DNA from: Stappia sp. BW2
Lineage (GTDB): Bacteria > Pseudomonadota > Alphaproteobacteria > Rhizobiales > Stappiaceae
DNA length: 56,928 nucleotides
Assembly: GCF_008107695.1 (NCBI RefSeq)
Contig: NZ_VIRG01000041.1
Location: forward strand, 1-56,928
Direction of reading: 5' to 3'
Shown one piece after another: positions 37,008 to 45,073 of the stretch (the stretch's first letter is position 1; every line of letters starts with the position of its first letter). A program made the translations under genes and the position numbers. Below the pieces are notes generated by a model that was not told where the DNA came from, searched no databases, and worked only from the letters and a program-made list of their open reading frames with translations.

Positions 37008-37946
37008 ATGCCCTGGAAAGATTTCTATACCACTAGCAATGAAATCGGCATGCGCGATGGCGAGACCCGGTGGCCGCAGGGCCGGCAGATGGCCATGGGC
37101 CTGACGGTCAATCTGAACCCTGCGGCCAGCCCGAAGGGGATCTCGGCGAAGGACCTTGCCTATCCAACCTGGCATTTCGGGATGAACGAAGGCCTGGACG
37201 CCTTTCTTGAACTGTTTCGCGATCTTGGCGTTCGCGCAACGTTCGCCGTGCCGGCTGTGGTTGCGGAGACTTACCGCGAGCGAATGAACACCATCCTGGA
37301 TGCGGGGCACGAGATTGCCGGGCAGGGGCTTTACGGAGAGGACCCGACTACGCTGGCGCCCGGTGGGGAAGCGGCGCATATGGCGCACGCCACTGCAGTC
37401 CTGGAGAGCGTCATCGGAACTGCGCCGCTGGGTTGGTACGCTCTGTCGCGCCCCGACGACCAGACGGCGACTGGTTGCGCGACAAACGACACGATCGGGT
37501 TGCTGAAAGCGCAAGGCTACACCTATTTCGGCAACGGTCTGGCCGACGATGCACCTTATTGGTGGGTGAGCGATGCCAGCAAGGCCGAAGCTCTGCTGAC
37601 CTTGCCGTATTACTACCATCTCGACGACTGCTTCTTCCTGATGTTCCCGCGAGAGGGCACCGGGCTGGAGCGGCCGGCCGCGCTGTTGCGCAACTGGAGA
37701 GCGGAGTTCAAGGCTCAGTATCGCCGGGGCCGCTACTTCAATCTCTGTGTCTCGCCGGCCCGTTCGGGATGGGGGCACCGGTTCGAGAACCTCGCCGCTG
37801 TCCTGCGCGAGGTCATGGGGCATCTCGGCATCTGGGCGGCAACAGGCGCGGAGATCGCCGCACATTGGGAGGCGACCTATCCGGCGGCCGAGACCCTGAA
37901 GCTCGCACCGTCGATCTGGAAAGACTACGCAGACAGCCTGAGCTGA
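37008..37946 (+). CDS. Diverged NodB-fold paralogue, probably without the metal site, 312 aa
   Basis: Homologous along its length to the preceding protein (compare RATFAVPAVVAETY, DAGHEIAG and the YYYHLDDCFFL segment with YHYALDDAMFF-like residues there), but the first metal motif reads LTVNLNPAASPKG in place of a DxD and the second reads GHEIAGQGLYGED, keeping one His only. The active site therefore looks degraded. It may be a non-catalytic partner subunit or may have a different chemistry. It follows the first copy by 4 bases with a GGAG ribosome site, so equal expression is likely. No signal peptide. Confidence 0.78.
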   Translation: MPWKDFYTTSNEIGMRDGETRWPQGRQMAMGLTVNLNPAASPKGISAKDLAYPTWHFGMNEGLDAFLELFRDLGVRATFAVPAVVAETYRERMNTILDAGHEIAGQGLYGEDPTTLAPGGEAAHMAHATAVLESVIGTAPLGWYALSRPDDQTATGCATNDTIGLLKAQGYTYFGNGLADDAPYWWVSDASKAEALLTLPYYYHLDDCFFLMFPREGTGLERPAALLRNWRAEFKAQYRRGRYFNLCVSPARSGWGHRFENLAAVLREVMGHLGIWAATGAEIAAHWEATYPAAETLKLAPSIWKDYADSLS

Positions 37947-37949
37947 GAC

Positions 37950-39071
37950 ATGTTGAACAGTGAAGATATCCTGCAAGGGCTGCTGACGTGGGTCGGGATC
38001 GACACGCCGACCGGCTCGGTGGAAAACATCGCCCGGCTAATCGATCTGATTGCAGCTGACCTGTCCCCGCTCGGGCCCACGCTTGAGCGGGTACCCGGCC
38101 GGGACGGCATGGGAGATCATCTGATCGCCCGCTTTTCCGGCGGGCCGGGACCTGGCGTCCTGATTTCGAGCCATATCGATACGGTCTGCAGCCCCGGATC
38201 GGTCGCGTTGCGGCGCGAGGGCGACCGGCAATACGGCCCGGGCATCGCCGACATGAAGGGCGGCGGCTATCTGGCGTTCTGCGCGATGCGCGCCATCCGT
38301 GCCGCGGGTATCGACTTACCCGGACCCGTGACTCTGCTTTACAACAGCGACGAGGAGATTGGCTCACCCACGTCGCACGAACTGATCCAGACCGAGGCCC
38401 GCAGGCATGGGGCGGCGCTGATCCCCGAACCCGCGCGCGGTGACGAGGTCATCACTTTCCGCAAGGGGCGGGCCAAATACACCCTGGATTTTCTGGGCCG
38501 TGAGGCGCATGCAGGGTCGGCCTTTGCGGACGGACGTTCCGCGATCCTTCAAATGGCGCGCACCATCAGCGCGCTCGAAGTACTGACGGACCTGGAAACC
38601 GAAACCACGGTGAACGTAGGACGGGTGCGCGGCGGAACGGAACCGAATGTGGTTGCCGGACATGCCGCCTGCGATATCGACGTCCGTTTCGCCGACGACG
38701 CCCTAGGGACGGCAGTGGAAGAAAAATTACTTGGCCTTGTCTCCGAAGATCCCGATGTAAAGATCGTACTGTCCGGGGAAATCGAGAAGCCCTGCCTTGC
38801 CCGGACGCCGGCGACACGCGGGATGCTGGAGACCGCTCAGGCAATCAACCGGACAATTGGCGTTTCGTTGACGGAGACTCGGTCGGGCGGCGGCAGCGAC
38901 GGCAACTTCACGTGCGCTGCCGGCGTGCCGACACTTGATGGCTTGGGGGCCATCGGCAACAACTGGCATTCGCCGGATGAGCACATCCTGATCTCACCTC
39001 TGGAGCGGCGGGAGAAGCTGCTGCGCGAACTCATCATGACTTTTGCGGGCACGCGCCCGGTGGAGGCCTGA
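37950..39071 (+). CDS. M20 family metallopeptidase (carboxypeptidase G2-like), 373 aa
   Basis: A zinc-dependent amidohydrolase of family M20. Metal-site residues are visible in order: His in VLISSHIDTV, Asp in IADMKGGGY, the Glu-Glu pair in YNSDEEIGSPTS, Glu/Asp in ALIPEPARG, and the terminal His in NNWHSPDE. The GGGSDGNFTCAAGVPTLDGLG stretch (20 residues or fewer as a motif: SGGGSDGNFT and PTLDGLGAIG) is that of carboxypeptidase G2-type enzymes, which remove a C-terminal amino acid or open N-acyl bonds. Here it probably cleaves the linear product of ring opening. No signal peptide. It begins 3 bases after the previous stop and ends 1 base before the bicupin. Confidence 0.88.
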   Translation: MLNSEDILQGLLTWVGIDTPTGSVENIARLIDLIAADLSPLGPTLERVPGRDGMGDHLIARFSGGPGPGVLISSHIDTVCSPGSVALRREGDRQYGPGIADMKGGGYLAFCAMRAIRAAGIDLPGPVTLLYNSDEEIGSPTSHELIQTEARRHGAALIPEPARGDEVITFRKGRAKYTLDFLGREAHAGSAFADGRSAILQMARTISALEVLTDLETETTVNVGRVRGGTEPNVVAGHAACDIDVRFADDALGTAVEEKLLGLVSEDPDVKIVLSGEIEKPCLARTPATRGMLETAQAINRTIGVSLTETRSGGGSDGNFTCAAGVPTLDGLGAIGNNWHSPDEHILISPLERREKLLRELIMTFAGTRPVEA

Positions 39072-39072
39072 A

Positions 39073-39810
39073 ATGTCTACCAACTTCGGCATGACCCGGT
39101 CCGATATTCAGCGAAACCACGCGCTTCTGACACCGGAAAGCCACGAATGGATCACCCAGCCGGACTGGCCTGGCGGCGAACTGGCCTGGCTGATCAGCCC
39201 GGACATGGGGGCAAAATTTGCCATGGGGATCGTGCGCAGCACCGACGGCATTCCAGCGGCAGCGGCACCGCCCGAAGGCATTGCACGCTTCCTATTCTGT
39301 CTCGATGGCAACGTCAGACTTCAGAGCGGCGTCGCGCTTGCCCCGGAAGGCTTCGCCTTCATTCCGCCCGGGACTAGAGACGTGGTTTCGGCCGGGCCCG
39401 GCAGCCGGTTCGTCCTGTTCGAATGGCATTTTCTCGCGCACGGTCCGGGTCCCGAACTCGTTTCCGGATCTGTTGCCGATACCGCCGGAACGCCTTTGCG
39501 GGGCGACGACTGGCTCATGGTGCAGAAACTGCTGCCGACCGACCCGGCCTTCGATGCGGAGTTCAACATCATGAATTTCGAACCCGGCGCATCGCTTGCC
39601 TATGTCGAAACCCATTTCATGGAACATGGGCTCCTGATGCTGGATGGAGGCGGGATCTACCGGCTGGACGAGCGCTGGTATCCGGTCCAGGCTGGAGACG
39701 CAATCTGGATGGGGCCGCATGTCCCGCAGTGGTTCGGTGCTCTGGGACGGCAGAAGAGCCGTTACCTCATCTACAAGAACTACAATCGCCCGCCGCTCAG
39801 TCAGCGATAA
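39073..39810 (+). CDS. (S)-ureidoglycine aminohydrolase-like bicupin, 245 aa
   Basis: A bicupin whose C-terminal half matches (S)-ureidoglycine aminohydrolase (UGlyAH, AllE): YVETHFMEHGLLMLDGGG gives the metal ligands Glu, His, His, and GPHVPQWFGALG gives the Gln; RYLIYKNYNRPPL closes the family pattern. The known enzyme releases ammonia from ureidoglycine to give ureidoglycolate in allantoin degradation. Homology is strong, but the substrate may be a related amine. Start ATG at 39073 with GGAGG upstream; it follows the M20 gene by one base. It is the last gene of the operon, convergent with LysR. Confidence 0.85.
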   Translation: MSTNFGMTRSDIQRNHALLTPESHEWITQPDWPGGELAWLISPDMGAKFAMGIVRSTDGIPAAAAPPEGIARFLFCLDGNVRLQSGVALAPEGFAFIPPGTRDVVSAGPGSRFVLFEWHFLAHGPGPELVSGSVADTAGTPLRGDDWLMVQKLLPTDPAFDAEFNIMNFEPGASLAYVETHFMEHGLLMLDGGGIYRLDERWYPVQAGDAIWMGPHVPQWFGALGRQKSRYLIYKNYNRPPLSQR

Positions 39811-39834
39811 TGTGTTCAACGCTGCTACGACGCT

Positions 39835-40755
39835 TCACCCGCCGTATTGGGCGAACAGCGACTTGATCGCGAAGGCGAAAGCCACGGAGGAAGCAGTCGG
39901 CGTGCGCCCGGCGATGCGGCAGCAGGACAGCGGTTTGCTGACGATCATAGGATTGTCGATCTCGATGAAGGCGATGTCCTCGCGTTTTTTCTGAAGGAAT
40001 CGGCCGATCACCACGCTGACGCCGACACCGTCCTGCACCATTTGACGCAGAAGCGTGAAGGAGTTGGTGGTCATGACGTCCTTCACATCGACGGAAGAGT
40101 GCACCAGTGCGTCCTGTAGCATCTGGTAGAGCGCCAGCGATTTGTCCGGAAAAATCACCTTTTCTCCGGCGATTTCTTCCAGACGGACCCTACGACGGTG
40201 GGCGAGGGGATGGTCGAGCGAGGTGATGAGAAAGGTTCGCCGCTGCAAGGTGGCAAGGGTTTCCAATTCAGGCGAAGACGGGAAATTGTAGCCGAGGCCG
40301 ATGTCGATATCCCCGTCATGCATGCGGGACAGCATTTCCGGGGTGTTTTCGACAAAAATGGTGTAGCGCAAATTCGGATGGTTGCTGTGCAGGTTTCTGA
40401 TGACACCCGGAAGGAGGTCCGAAGCGAGCACTTCGTTTACACCCAGGCGCAGATGTCCCCGTTGCAGGCCGCGCAACTCGTTCAGCTCATCCCGCGCGAT
40501 GCTGAGTTCGTTGATCACCGATGCGCAGCGGTAGAGCAGAATCTCTCCGGCTTCGGTCAGTTCCAGCCCGGCCCGTCCGCGGGCGCGGCGGAAGAGTTCG
40601 GCATCCAGGCTGAGTTCGAGATTCTTGATTTGCTTGCTCACGGCCGACGGCGCGACGTTGAGTTTGTCTGCGGCAGCGCGAAACGAACCCTGGCGGGCAA
40701 CTTCGACGAATTGCCGCAAGCCGGGAAGGCGGGCAAGAATGTTGCTGGAGGTCAT
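39835..40755 (-). CDS. LysR-family transcriptional regulator, 306 aa
   Basis: An HTH regulator with the typical LysR N-terminus (LPGLRQFVEVARQGSFRAAADKLNVAPSAVSKQIKNLE, here quoted in parts: FVEVARQGSFRAAA and PSAVSKQI) and an effector-binding domain after residue 90. Start at the ATG at 40755; an in-frame upstream extension to 40848 overlaps the divergent gene and is not protein-like. The gene is convergent with the bicupin and divergent from the FAD-dependent dehydrogenase (63-bp gap), so it probably regulates that gene and possibly the long catabolic operon. Confidence 0.92.
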   Translation of the reverse strand: MTSSNILARLPGLRQFVEVARQGSFRAAADKLNVAPSAVSKQIKNLELSLDAELFRRARGRAGLELTEAGEILLYRCASVINELSIARDELNELRGLQRGHLRLGVNEVLASDLLPGVIRNLHSNHPNLRYTIFVENTPEMLSRMHDGDIDIGLGYNFPSSPELETLATLQRRTFLITSLDHPLAHRRRVRLEEIAGEKVIFPDKSLALYQMLQDALVHSSVDVKDVMTTNSFTLLRQMVQDGVGVSVVIGRFLQKKREDIAFIEIDNPMIVSKPLSCCRIAGRTPTASSVAFAFAIKSLFAQYGG

Positions 40756-40818
40756 TGTGAACCGTTGACGGCAGATCACCGAGAAATGAGAGCTGCATAA
40801 TAGATGGAGTAATTGAAG
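40756..40818. promoter_or_regulatory. Divergent regulatory region, LysR gene / FAD dehydrogenase gene
   Basis: The 63 bases between the two start codons must contain both promoters. TTGACG (40765-40770) and CATAAT (40796-40801) resemble promoter hexamers, but their 25-base separation is too long for one promoter. No clear T-N11-A palindrome was seen. GGAG at 40805-40808 is the ribosome site of the dehydrogenase. Confidence 0.4.
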
Positions 40819-42228
40819 ATGCAAGACGACTTGGCCCGCCGCAGCCATGCAGGCCTTGAGTACCTGAAACGAGTTTTCGGCCCCAAGGGGCTGTTAAGCA
40901 CGCGGGAGGATTGCCAGCGCTATGCCGCGGACCAGTCCGGTCTTGCGGGCGAGGCACCACTGGCGGTTGTGCGTCCTGCGACGACGGAAGAGGTGGCGCG
41001 TGCGCTGGAAATCTGCAACGGGCATAATTTAACCGTTATTCCGCAAGGGGGGCGAACCGGTCTGTCCGGCGGCGCGTGCGGCCTTGCCCGCTCGGTCGTG
41101 CTGTCGAGCGAACGCCTGACCGGGATTATCGAGCTCGACCGGCAGGCGATGACACTGACCGCTTGGGCCGGCACGCCGCTTGAAACAGTGCAGATGGCAG
41201 CGCGCGATGCCGGGTTCGAATATCCCGTCGATATCGGCTCCAGGGGGTCGGCAACCATCGGAGGCACGATTGCCACCAATGCCGGCGGCATCCGGGTACT
41301 GCAACACGGCATGACCCGTCAGAATGTACTCGGTCTCGAGGCGGTTCTGGCAGACGGATCGGTGATTTCTCGACTCGGCAAGACGGTGAAGGACAATTCC
41401 GGTTTCGATCTGAAACATGTCTTTATAGGCTCTGAGGGAACGCTGGGGGTGATCACCCGCGCCGTTCTGCAATTGCGCCCGAGCGTTCCCCACAGCGCGC
41501 TGGCGCTTCTGGCGCTTCCCGATCATGCGGCCGCGCTGGCCTGTCTGGCTGCCGCGCGCACCAGGTTCGGCACCCGCGTCGCGGCATTTGAGGGCATGTG
41601 GCCCGACTACTGGGATTTCGTGTGTCACCAGACACAGCTCGTAACTTCTCCCTTTAAAGACCGGCATGGTTTCTATCTTCTTCTGGAAGTGGTCTCCGGC
41701 GAAGACGACGCCGGCGAGCAGATGGAGGCGTTCTTTGCCGAGCGGTTCGAGGCGGGCGAGGTCATCGACGGCATTCTCGCCAAGTCGGTAGCAGAAATGC
41801 AGGCGCTTTGGGCCATCCGCGAAGCCGTGGGGGAGGTCGATGCGGATCTTGGCCCGCATATCAATTTCGATATCGGCCTGGCTCCGTCGGATCTCGGCCG
41901 GTTCTGCGATGCCGTCGATGGGCCCCTGGCCGCGTTGGACTGTGCCGGACAGACACTCAAGGTCGGTCATGTGGGGGATGGCAACGCGCATCTCCTTGTG
42001 GCCCACGAGGGTAGCAAGGAAGCCGAAGAGCGGATCGAAGAGACCGTCTACAGCTTGCTGAGTTCGTGGGGAGGAGCGGTAACTGCCGAACACGGCATCG
42101 GCCGTATCAAGGTCCGTTGGCTTGACAAAAGTCGCAGTAAATCTGAAATGCAGTTGATGCAGACGATGAAAACGGCTCTGGATCCGCAGAATATCCTCAG
42201 CCCGGGAGTGCTGTTCGCGATGACATGA
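40819..42228 (+). CDS. FAD-linked 2-hydroxyacid dehydrogenase (GlcD/D-2-HGDH-like), 469 aa
   Basis: A VAO-type flavoenzyme oxidising a D-2-hydroxyacid (glycolate, lactate, 2-hydroxyglutarate or similar). FAD-binding domain: PQGGRTGLSGGACG, GSRGSATIGGTIATNAGG and GSEGTLGVITRA. C-terminal FAD-oxidase domain: metal-binding HVGDGNAHLLVAHEG and TAEHGIGRIKVRWL. Length fits the family. I use the ATG at 40819 with GGAG 10 bases upstream. In this setting it could oxidise the hydroxyacid left after ureide or amide hydrolysis (glycolate or a ureidoglycolate-like acid), which is inference. It ends at 42228, convergent with the iron-type alcohol dehydrogenase. Confidence 0.88.
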   Translation: MQDDLARRSHAGLEYLKRVFGPKGLLSTREDCQRYAADQSGLAGEAPLAVVRPATTEEVARALEICNGHNLTVIPQGGRTGLSGGACGLARSVVLSSERLTGIIELDRQAMTLTAWAGTPLETVQMAARDAGFEYPVDIGSRGSATIGGTIATNAGGIRVLQHGMTRQNVLGLEAVLADGSVISRLGKTVKDNSGFDLKHVFIGSEGTLGVITRAVLQLRPSVPHSALALLALPDHAAALACLAAARTRFGTRVAAFEGMWPDYWDFVCHQTQLVTSPFKDRHGFYLLLEVVSGEDDAGEQMEAFFAERFEAGEVIDGILAKSVAEMQALWAIREAVGEVDADLGPHINFDIGLAPSDLGRFCDAVDGPLAALDCAGQTLKVGHVGDGNAHLLVAHEGSKEAEERIEETVYSLLSSWGGAVTAEHGIGRIKVRWLDKSRSKSEMQLMQTMKTALDPQNILSPGVLFAMT

Positions 42229-42470
42229 ACGGGGATTGCCAACTTATTCTGATCGGCGAGACGCAACAGCTTCGGGTTTGAAACTGGCGAGCGTCAGGGC
42301 TTGTCGCAACTTTCGCCGACGGGCAGCTTTCTCATGTTTTGGGAGCGACTTTCAGGTTTCGTTAACTTTTTCAATTCCGAAGATCATCGCAAGCAGATCG
42401 TTCTGTTCGCAGACGCTCCATTGACCGGTCAAGCCGAAGCCCTTCCTGAGCCACAGGCGCCGCTGCCGGC
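42229..42470. other. Intergenic region between convergent genes, with an IS-end-like motif
   Basis: About 240 bases without a gene. A 62-codon frame ending at 42489 has no recognisable protein pattern. The region contains AGGGCTTGTCGCAACTTTC at 42296-42314, shared with the sequence near 55.5 kb (see separate entry). Confidence 0.5.
42296..42314 (+). repeat. IS6-end-like dispersed motif, copy 1
   Basis: AGGGCTTGTCGCAACTTT here and AGGGCCTGTCGCAACTTT on the minus strand at 55509-55526 differ at one base. The form resembles IS6-family terminal repeats (GG-N-CTGTTGCAAA). It lies exactly between the two catabolic modules. Confidence 0.5.
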
Positions 42471-43628
42471 TCAGAAAGCCGCGCGATAGATTGAAAGCAC
42501 ATCCTCCTCGGATACCGGGCGCGGGTTGTTGACCAGAAGTCGGGTCTGGTTCATCGCATCGGATGCAAGTATCGGAAGCATGTCTTGAGGAATGTTCATT
42601 GCTCTTAGATTAGGTTGCAGACCGCAGGCGCGCGACAGCTCCTCCAGCTTCTCGCAGAAGGCCACGGCTCGTTCCTGCCCCTCCAAAGCCGACAGCTCCG
42701 GAAAAGCGTAAGGCGCGAGCTCTGCATAAGGGCCGGGCGAGGTGACAATATTAAAACGTAGAACATGCGGTAAAACCAACGCGTTCGAGAGGCCGTGCGG
42801 TATGTGGAAGTGCCCGCCGAGCGGATAGGCCAGCGCGTGCACCGCAGCGACCGGCGAATTGGCGAAGGCCTGGCCGGCCAGCATCGATCCAAGAAGCATG
42901 TCGGAGCGCGCTGCCGTGTCCGACCCGTCTTCAACTGCCTTCAAAAGGGACCGTCCCATCAGCGTCAGGGCCTGCGACGCCAGCATGCGTGACAGAGGGT
43001 TGTTATTGGGGCTGGCCGAGGCGAAGGCCTCGATCGCATGAACCATGGCGTCGATACCCGTCGCCGCAGTTATGTGTGGCGGGAGGCCATAGGTCAGAAC
43101 CGGATCTAGCAGGGCGATATCGGGAAGAAGCTCAGGCGAGACCACGCCCATCTTCTGGTTCTCGCCAGTGGTGACGATCGATATCGGCGTGACTTCAGAA
43201 CCGGTTCCGGCGGTCGTCGGCACCAAGATGAGCGGCAGACGCCGACCACGCACCTTGTCAACGCCGTAGACATCTGCAAGCGTTTCTTCGCCGGGAACCA
43301 GGAGGGCAACCAGCTTGGCAACATCCAGCGATGACCCGCCACCAAGACCGACAATACCTTGCGCGAGCGCCGACCGAGCTGCAGTGACCGCTGAAAGCAC
43401 TACTTGCTCGGGCGGATCCGCTTGGACGTCGGCGAACAGTTCCACGGCGATGCCGCCTTCGCGCAGCAGGCCAACTGCCCGGTCAACAATCCCCGTCGCC
43501 ATCATGCCAGGATCTGTGACAAGCATGATGCGTTTGCCGATCTGAGCATGTACGAGCGTCGCCAGATCATCGATCATGTCGACCCCGAACCGGATCGACT
43601 TGGCGGTATTGAATGCAAATCTATTCAT
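42471..43628 (-). CDS. Iron-type alcohol dehydrogenase, 385 aa
   Basis: An NAD-dependent metal-containing dehydrogenase of the iron-type (group III) alcohol dehydrogenase family. The NAD-binding GLGGGSSLDVAKL, the TTAGTGSEVTPISIV segment and the metal-ligand region HALAYPLGGHFHIPHGLSNALVLP, with its conserved histidines, are all present. Start at the ATG at 43628 because GAGGAA precedes it and the length (385) matches the family; a TTG at 43679 would add an odd 17 residues. It lies on the same strand downstream of the TetR gene (100-bp gap), so could share its transcript. Substrate not determinable; maleylacetate reductases also belong to this fold. Confidence 0.9.
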   Translation of the reverse strand: MNRFAFNTAKSIRFGVDMIDDLATLVHAQIGKRIMLVTDPGMMATGIVDRAVGLLREGGIAVELFADVQADPPEQVVLSAVTAARSALAQGIVGLGGGSSLDVAKLVALLVPGEETLADVYGVDKVRGRRLPLILVPTTAGTGSEVTPISIVTTGENQKMGVVSPELLPDIALLDPVLTYGLPPHITAATGIDAMVHAIEAFASASPNNNPLSRMLASQALTLMGRSLLKAVEDGSDTAARSDMLLGSMLAGQAFANSPVAAVHALAYPLGGHFHIPHGLSNALVLPHVLRFNIVTSPGPYAELAPYAFPELSALEGQERAVAFCEKLEELSRACGLQPNLRAMNIPQDMLPILASDAMNQTRLLVNNPRPVSEEDVLSIYRAAF

Positions 43629-43728
43629 GGTTTCCTCGAAGGTCGGTTGTCGCGCCAAGTGCCAGTTGCCGAAGCTCAACGCGTGAGGGATAGCGGGCGC
43701 GACGGCGAAAGGCTGGACGGCTTAGGTT

Positions 43729-44397
43729 TCATCCGGAAATCCCGCCAATCTGCAACTCGGCCATGCGATGCGCCATTGCGCGCTGCTGTTCAGGGCTTTC
43801 GCCGGATCGCGGGCGATACCAGATCGTCATCCAGTTTACTGCGCCGAGCATGCCTTTGACGGCCAACGAAACGTCGATGTCCGGACGGATGCTGCCATCG
43901 GCCTGGCCTTGGCGAAATGCATCGACGAAAAGCTGTTCGAACTTTTGCCTGATACTCATCAGTTCATCGAGACTAGCGCGTTGTTCGGGGGTGGTCGCAC
44001 CGAGGCGGTGCATGTGCACGCCCTGCACCACGACTGCTTCATAAGCGATATTCTGCATCATCGTCAGAGCATGCGCCTCCAGCATGCGCATAAGCTTTTC
44101 GCGACCAGCCCCCTCGGGTGACATCGCTTCGCTCACCGCGTCCATCAACCGTCTCATTCCTTCGCGGTGCACCTCAAAGAAAAGGTCGGTCTTGGAGCGG
44201 AAGTAATGGTAGATGCGTCCCTTGGTTGCGCCAAGGCGGCGAGCAACATCATCGATGCTGGTGCCCTGAAACCCCATTTCGGTGAAACAGAGCGCGGCGC
44301 AATCCAGAATTTCAACCACGCTCTCGACAAGATAGCCAGACTCTTCCTGACCTCGGGTTTTCAGCGCCCATTCGCGGTGCATTTCGTTTTTGGCCAC
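43729..44397 (-). CDS. TetR/AcrR-family regulator of the acyl-CoA module, 222 aa
   Basis: A one-component repressor. HTH: FTEMGFQGTSIDDVARRLG and ATKGRIYHYFRSKTDLFFEV (about residues 37-76). The C-terminal part is a ligand-binding helical domain with a WMTIWYRPRSGESP segment typical of TetR proteins linked to fatty-acid and acyl-CoA metabolism; the ligand is likely an acyl-CoA. Starts at a GTG at 44397 (an ATG five codons later is possible). It is divergent from the MaoC-SDR-thioesterase-thiolase operon with a 170-bp gap holding the palindrome at 44512-44527, which also lies near the ligase/enoyl-CoA hydratase promoters. Confidence 0.9.
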   Translation of the reverse strand: MAKNEMHREWALKTRGQEESGYLVESVVEILDCAALCFTEMGFQGTSIDDVARRLGATKGRIYHYFRSKTDLFFEVHREGMRRLMDAVSEAMSPEGAGREKLMRMLEAHALTMMQNIAYEAVVVQGVHMHRLGATTPEQRASLDELMSIRQKFEQLFVDAFRQGQADGSIRPDIDVSLAVKGMLGAVNWMTIWYRPRSGESPEQQRAMAHRMAELQIGGISG

Positions 44398-44511
44398 CGT
44401 TTGCCCCCTACGGTCAATTTCTTAAGGTCCATCCTTCCAGCAATAAAGCCGATCCCGAAAGCGAACAACAAACTTGATGACACGCATACGGTCTGGACAG
44501 TTTCGAGTTTG

Positions 44512-44527
44512 CATACTACTGAGTATG
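44512..44527. promoter_or_regulatory. Palindromic operator, copy 1 (CATACT-N4-AGTATG)
   Basis: CATACTACTGAGTATG, perfect 6-bp arms with a 4-base spacer, followed by TTGCA. It sits between the TetR gene and the MaoC gene, 41 bases before the MaoC start. The same palindrome with one spacer change recurs at 53707-53722. It is the best candidate for the TetR protein's operator. Confidence 0.8.
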
Positions 44528-44567
44528 TTGCAACAAGAAAGTCATCCGCGTACAAGGAGCGCCCAAG

Positions 44568-45011
44568 TTGAAAGAAGCACACGCCCCCTTTGTTTCCGAG
44601 TGGAAAACCGTCGATCAGCCGATGGTCGACCGGTTTGCTGACGCGATTGACGACCATCAGTTCATTCATGTCGACCCTGAGCGGGCGAAGGCAGAGACCA
44701 GCTACGGCGGTACGATCGTGCACGGTTTCTACCTGCTATCGATGCTGACCGCCTTCACCCGCAGCGCCCTGCCGCAGGCGGAAGTAGGGGCGGTGGAAGT
44801 CAACTACGGTTTCGACAAGCTGCGCTTTCTCAACCCTGTTCCTGTGGGTGCGCGCGTGCGCGGCAGCTTCAAACTGGAGAATGAAACCCCCAGGGCGGAG
44901 GGCGTTCTGCGCAGCTACAACGCGCGCGTTGAAATCGAAGGGACGGAGCGGCCCGCTCTGGCAGCCAGTTGGCTGGTCCTGACGGTGGTTGGGGACCAAG
45001 AAACGGATTGA
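44568..45011 (+). CDS. MaoC-like hot-dog dehydratase (enoyl-CoA hydratase type 2), 147 aa
   Basis: A hot-dog fold protein of the MaoC/(R)-specific enoyl-CoA hydratase family. The hydratase motif is visible as AIDDHQFIHVDPERA with the Asp and His of the catalytic dyad, followed by YGGTIVHGFYLLSML. The start is a TTG at 44568, well supported by AAGGAG 8 bases upstream; no in-frame ATG is near. It is the first gene of an operon with an SDR, a thioesterase and a thiolase, which supplies the hydration step of a beta-oxidation-like spiral. The operator just upstream suggests control by the adjacent TetR. Confidence 0.88.
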   Translation: MKEAHAPFVSEWKTVDQPMVDRFADAIDDHQFIHVDPERAKAETSYGGTIVHGFYLLSMLTAFTRSALPQAEVGAVEVNYGFDKLRFLNPVPVGARVRGSFKLENETPRAEGVLRSYNARVEIEGTERPALAASWLVLTVVGDQETD

Positions 45012-45073
45012 CGGCGCGACGCGGCCACAGACAACACCGGAATTATCAAGACAGCCAATTTGATGGAGATGAC

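Noticed and set aside
40765..40801. Promoter made of TTGACG and CATAAT upstream of the FAD dehydrogenase
   Set aside because: A 25-base gap between the hexamers is too long for one promoter.
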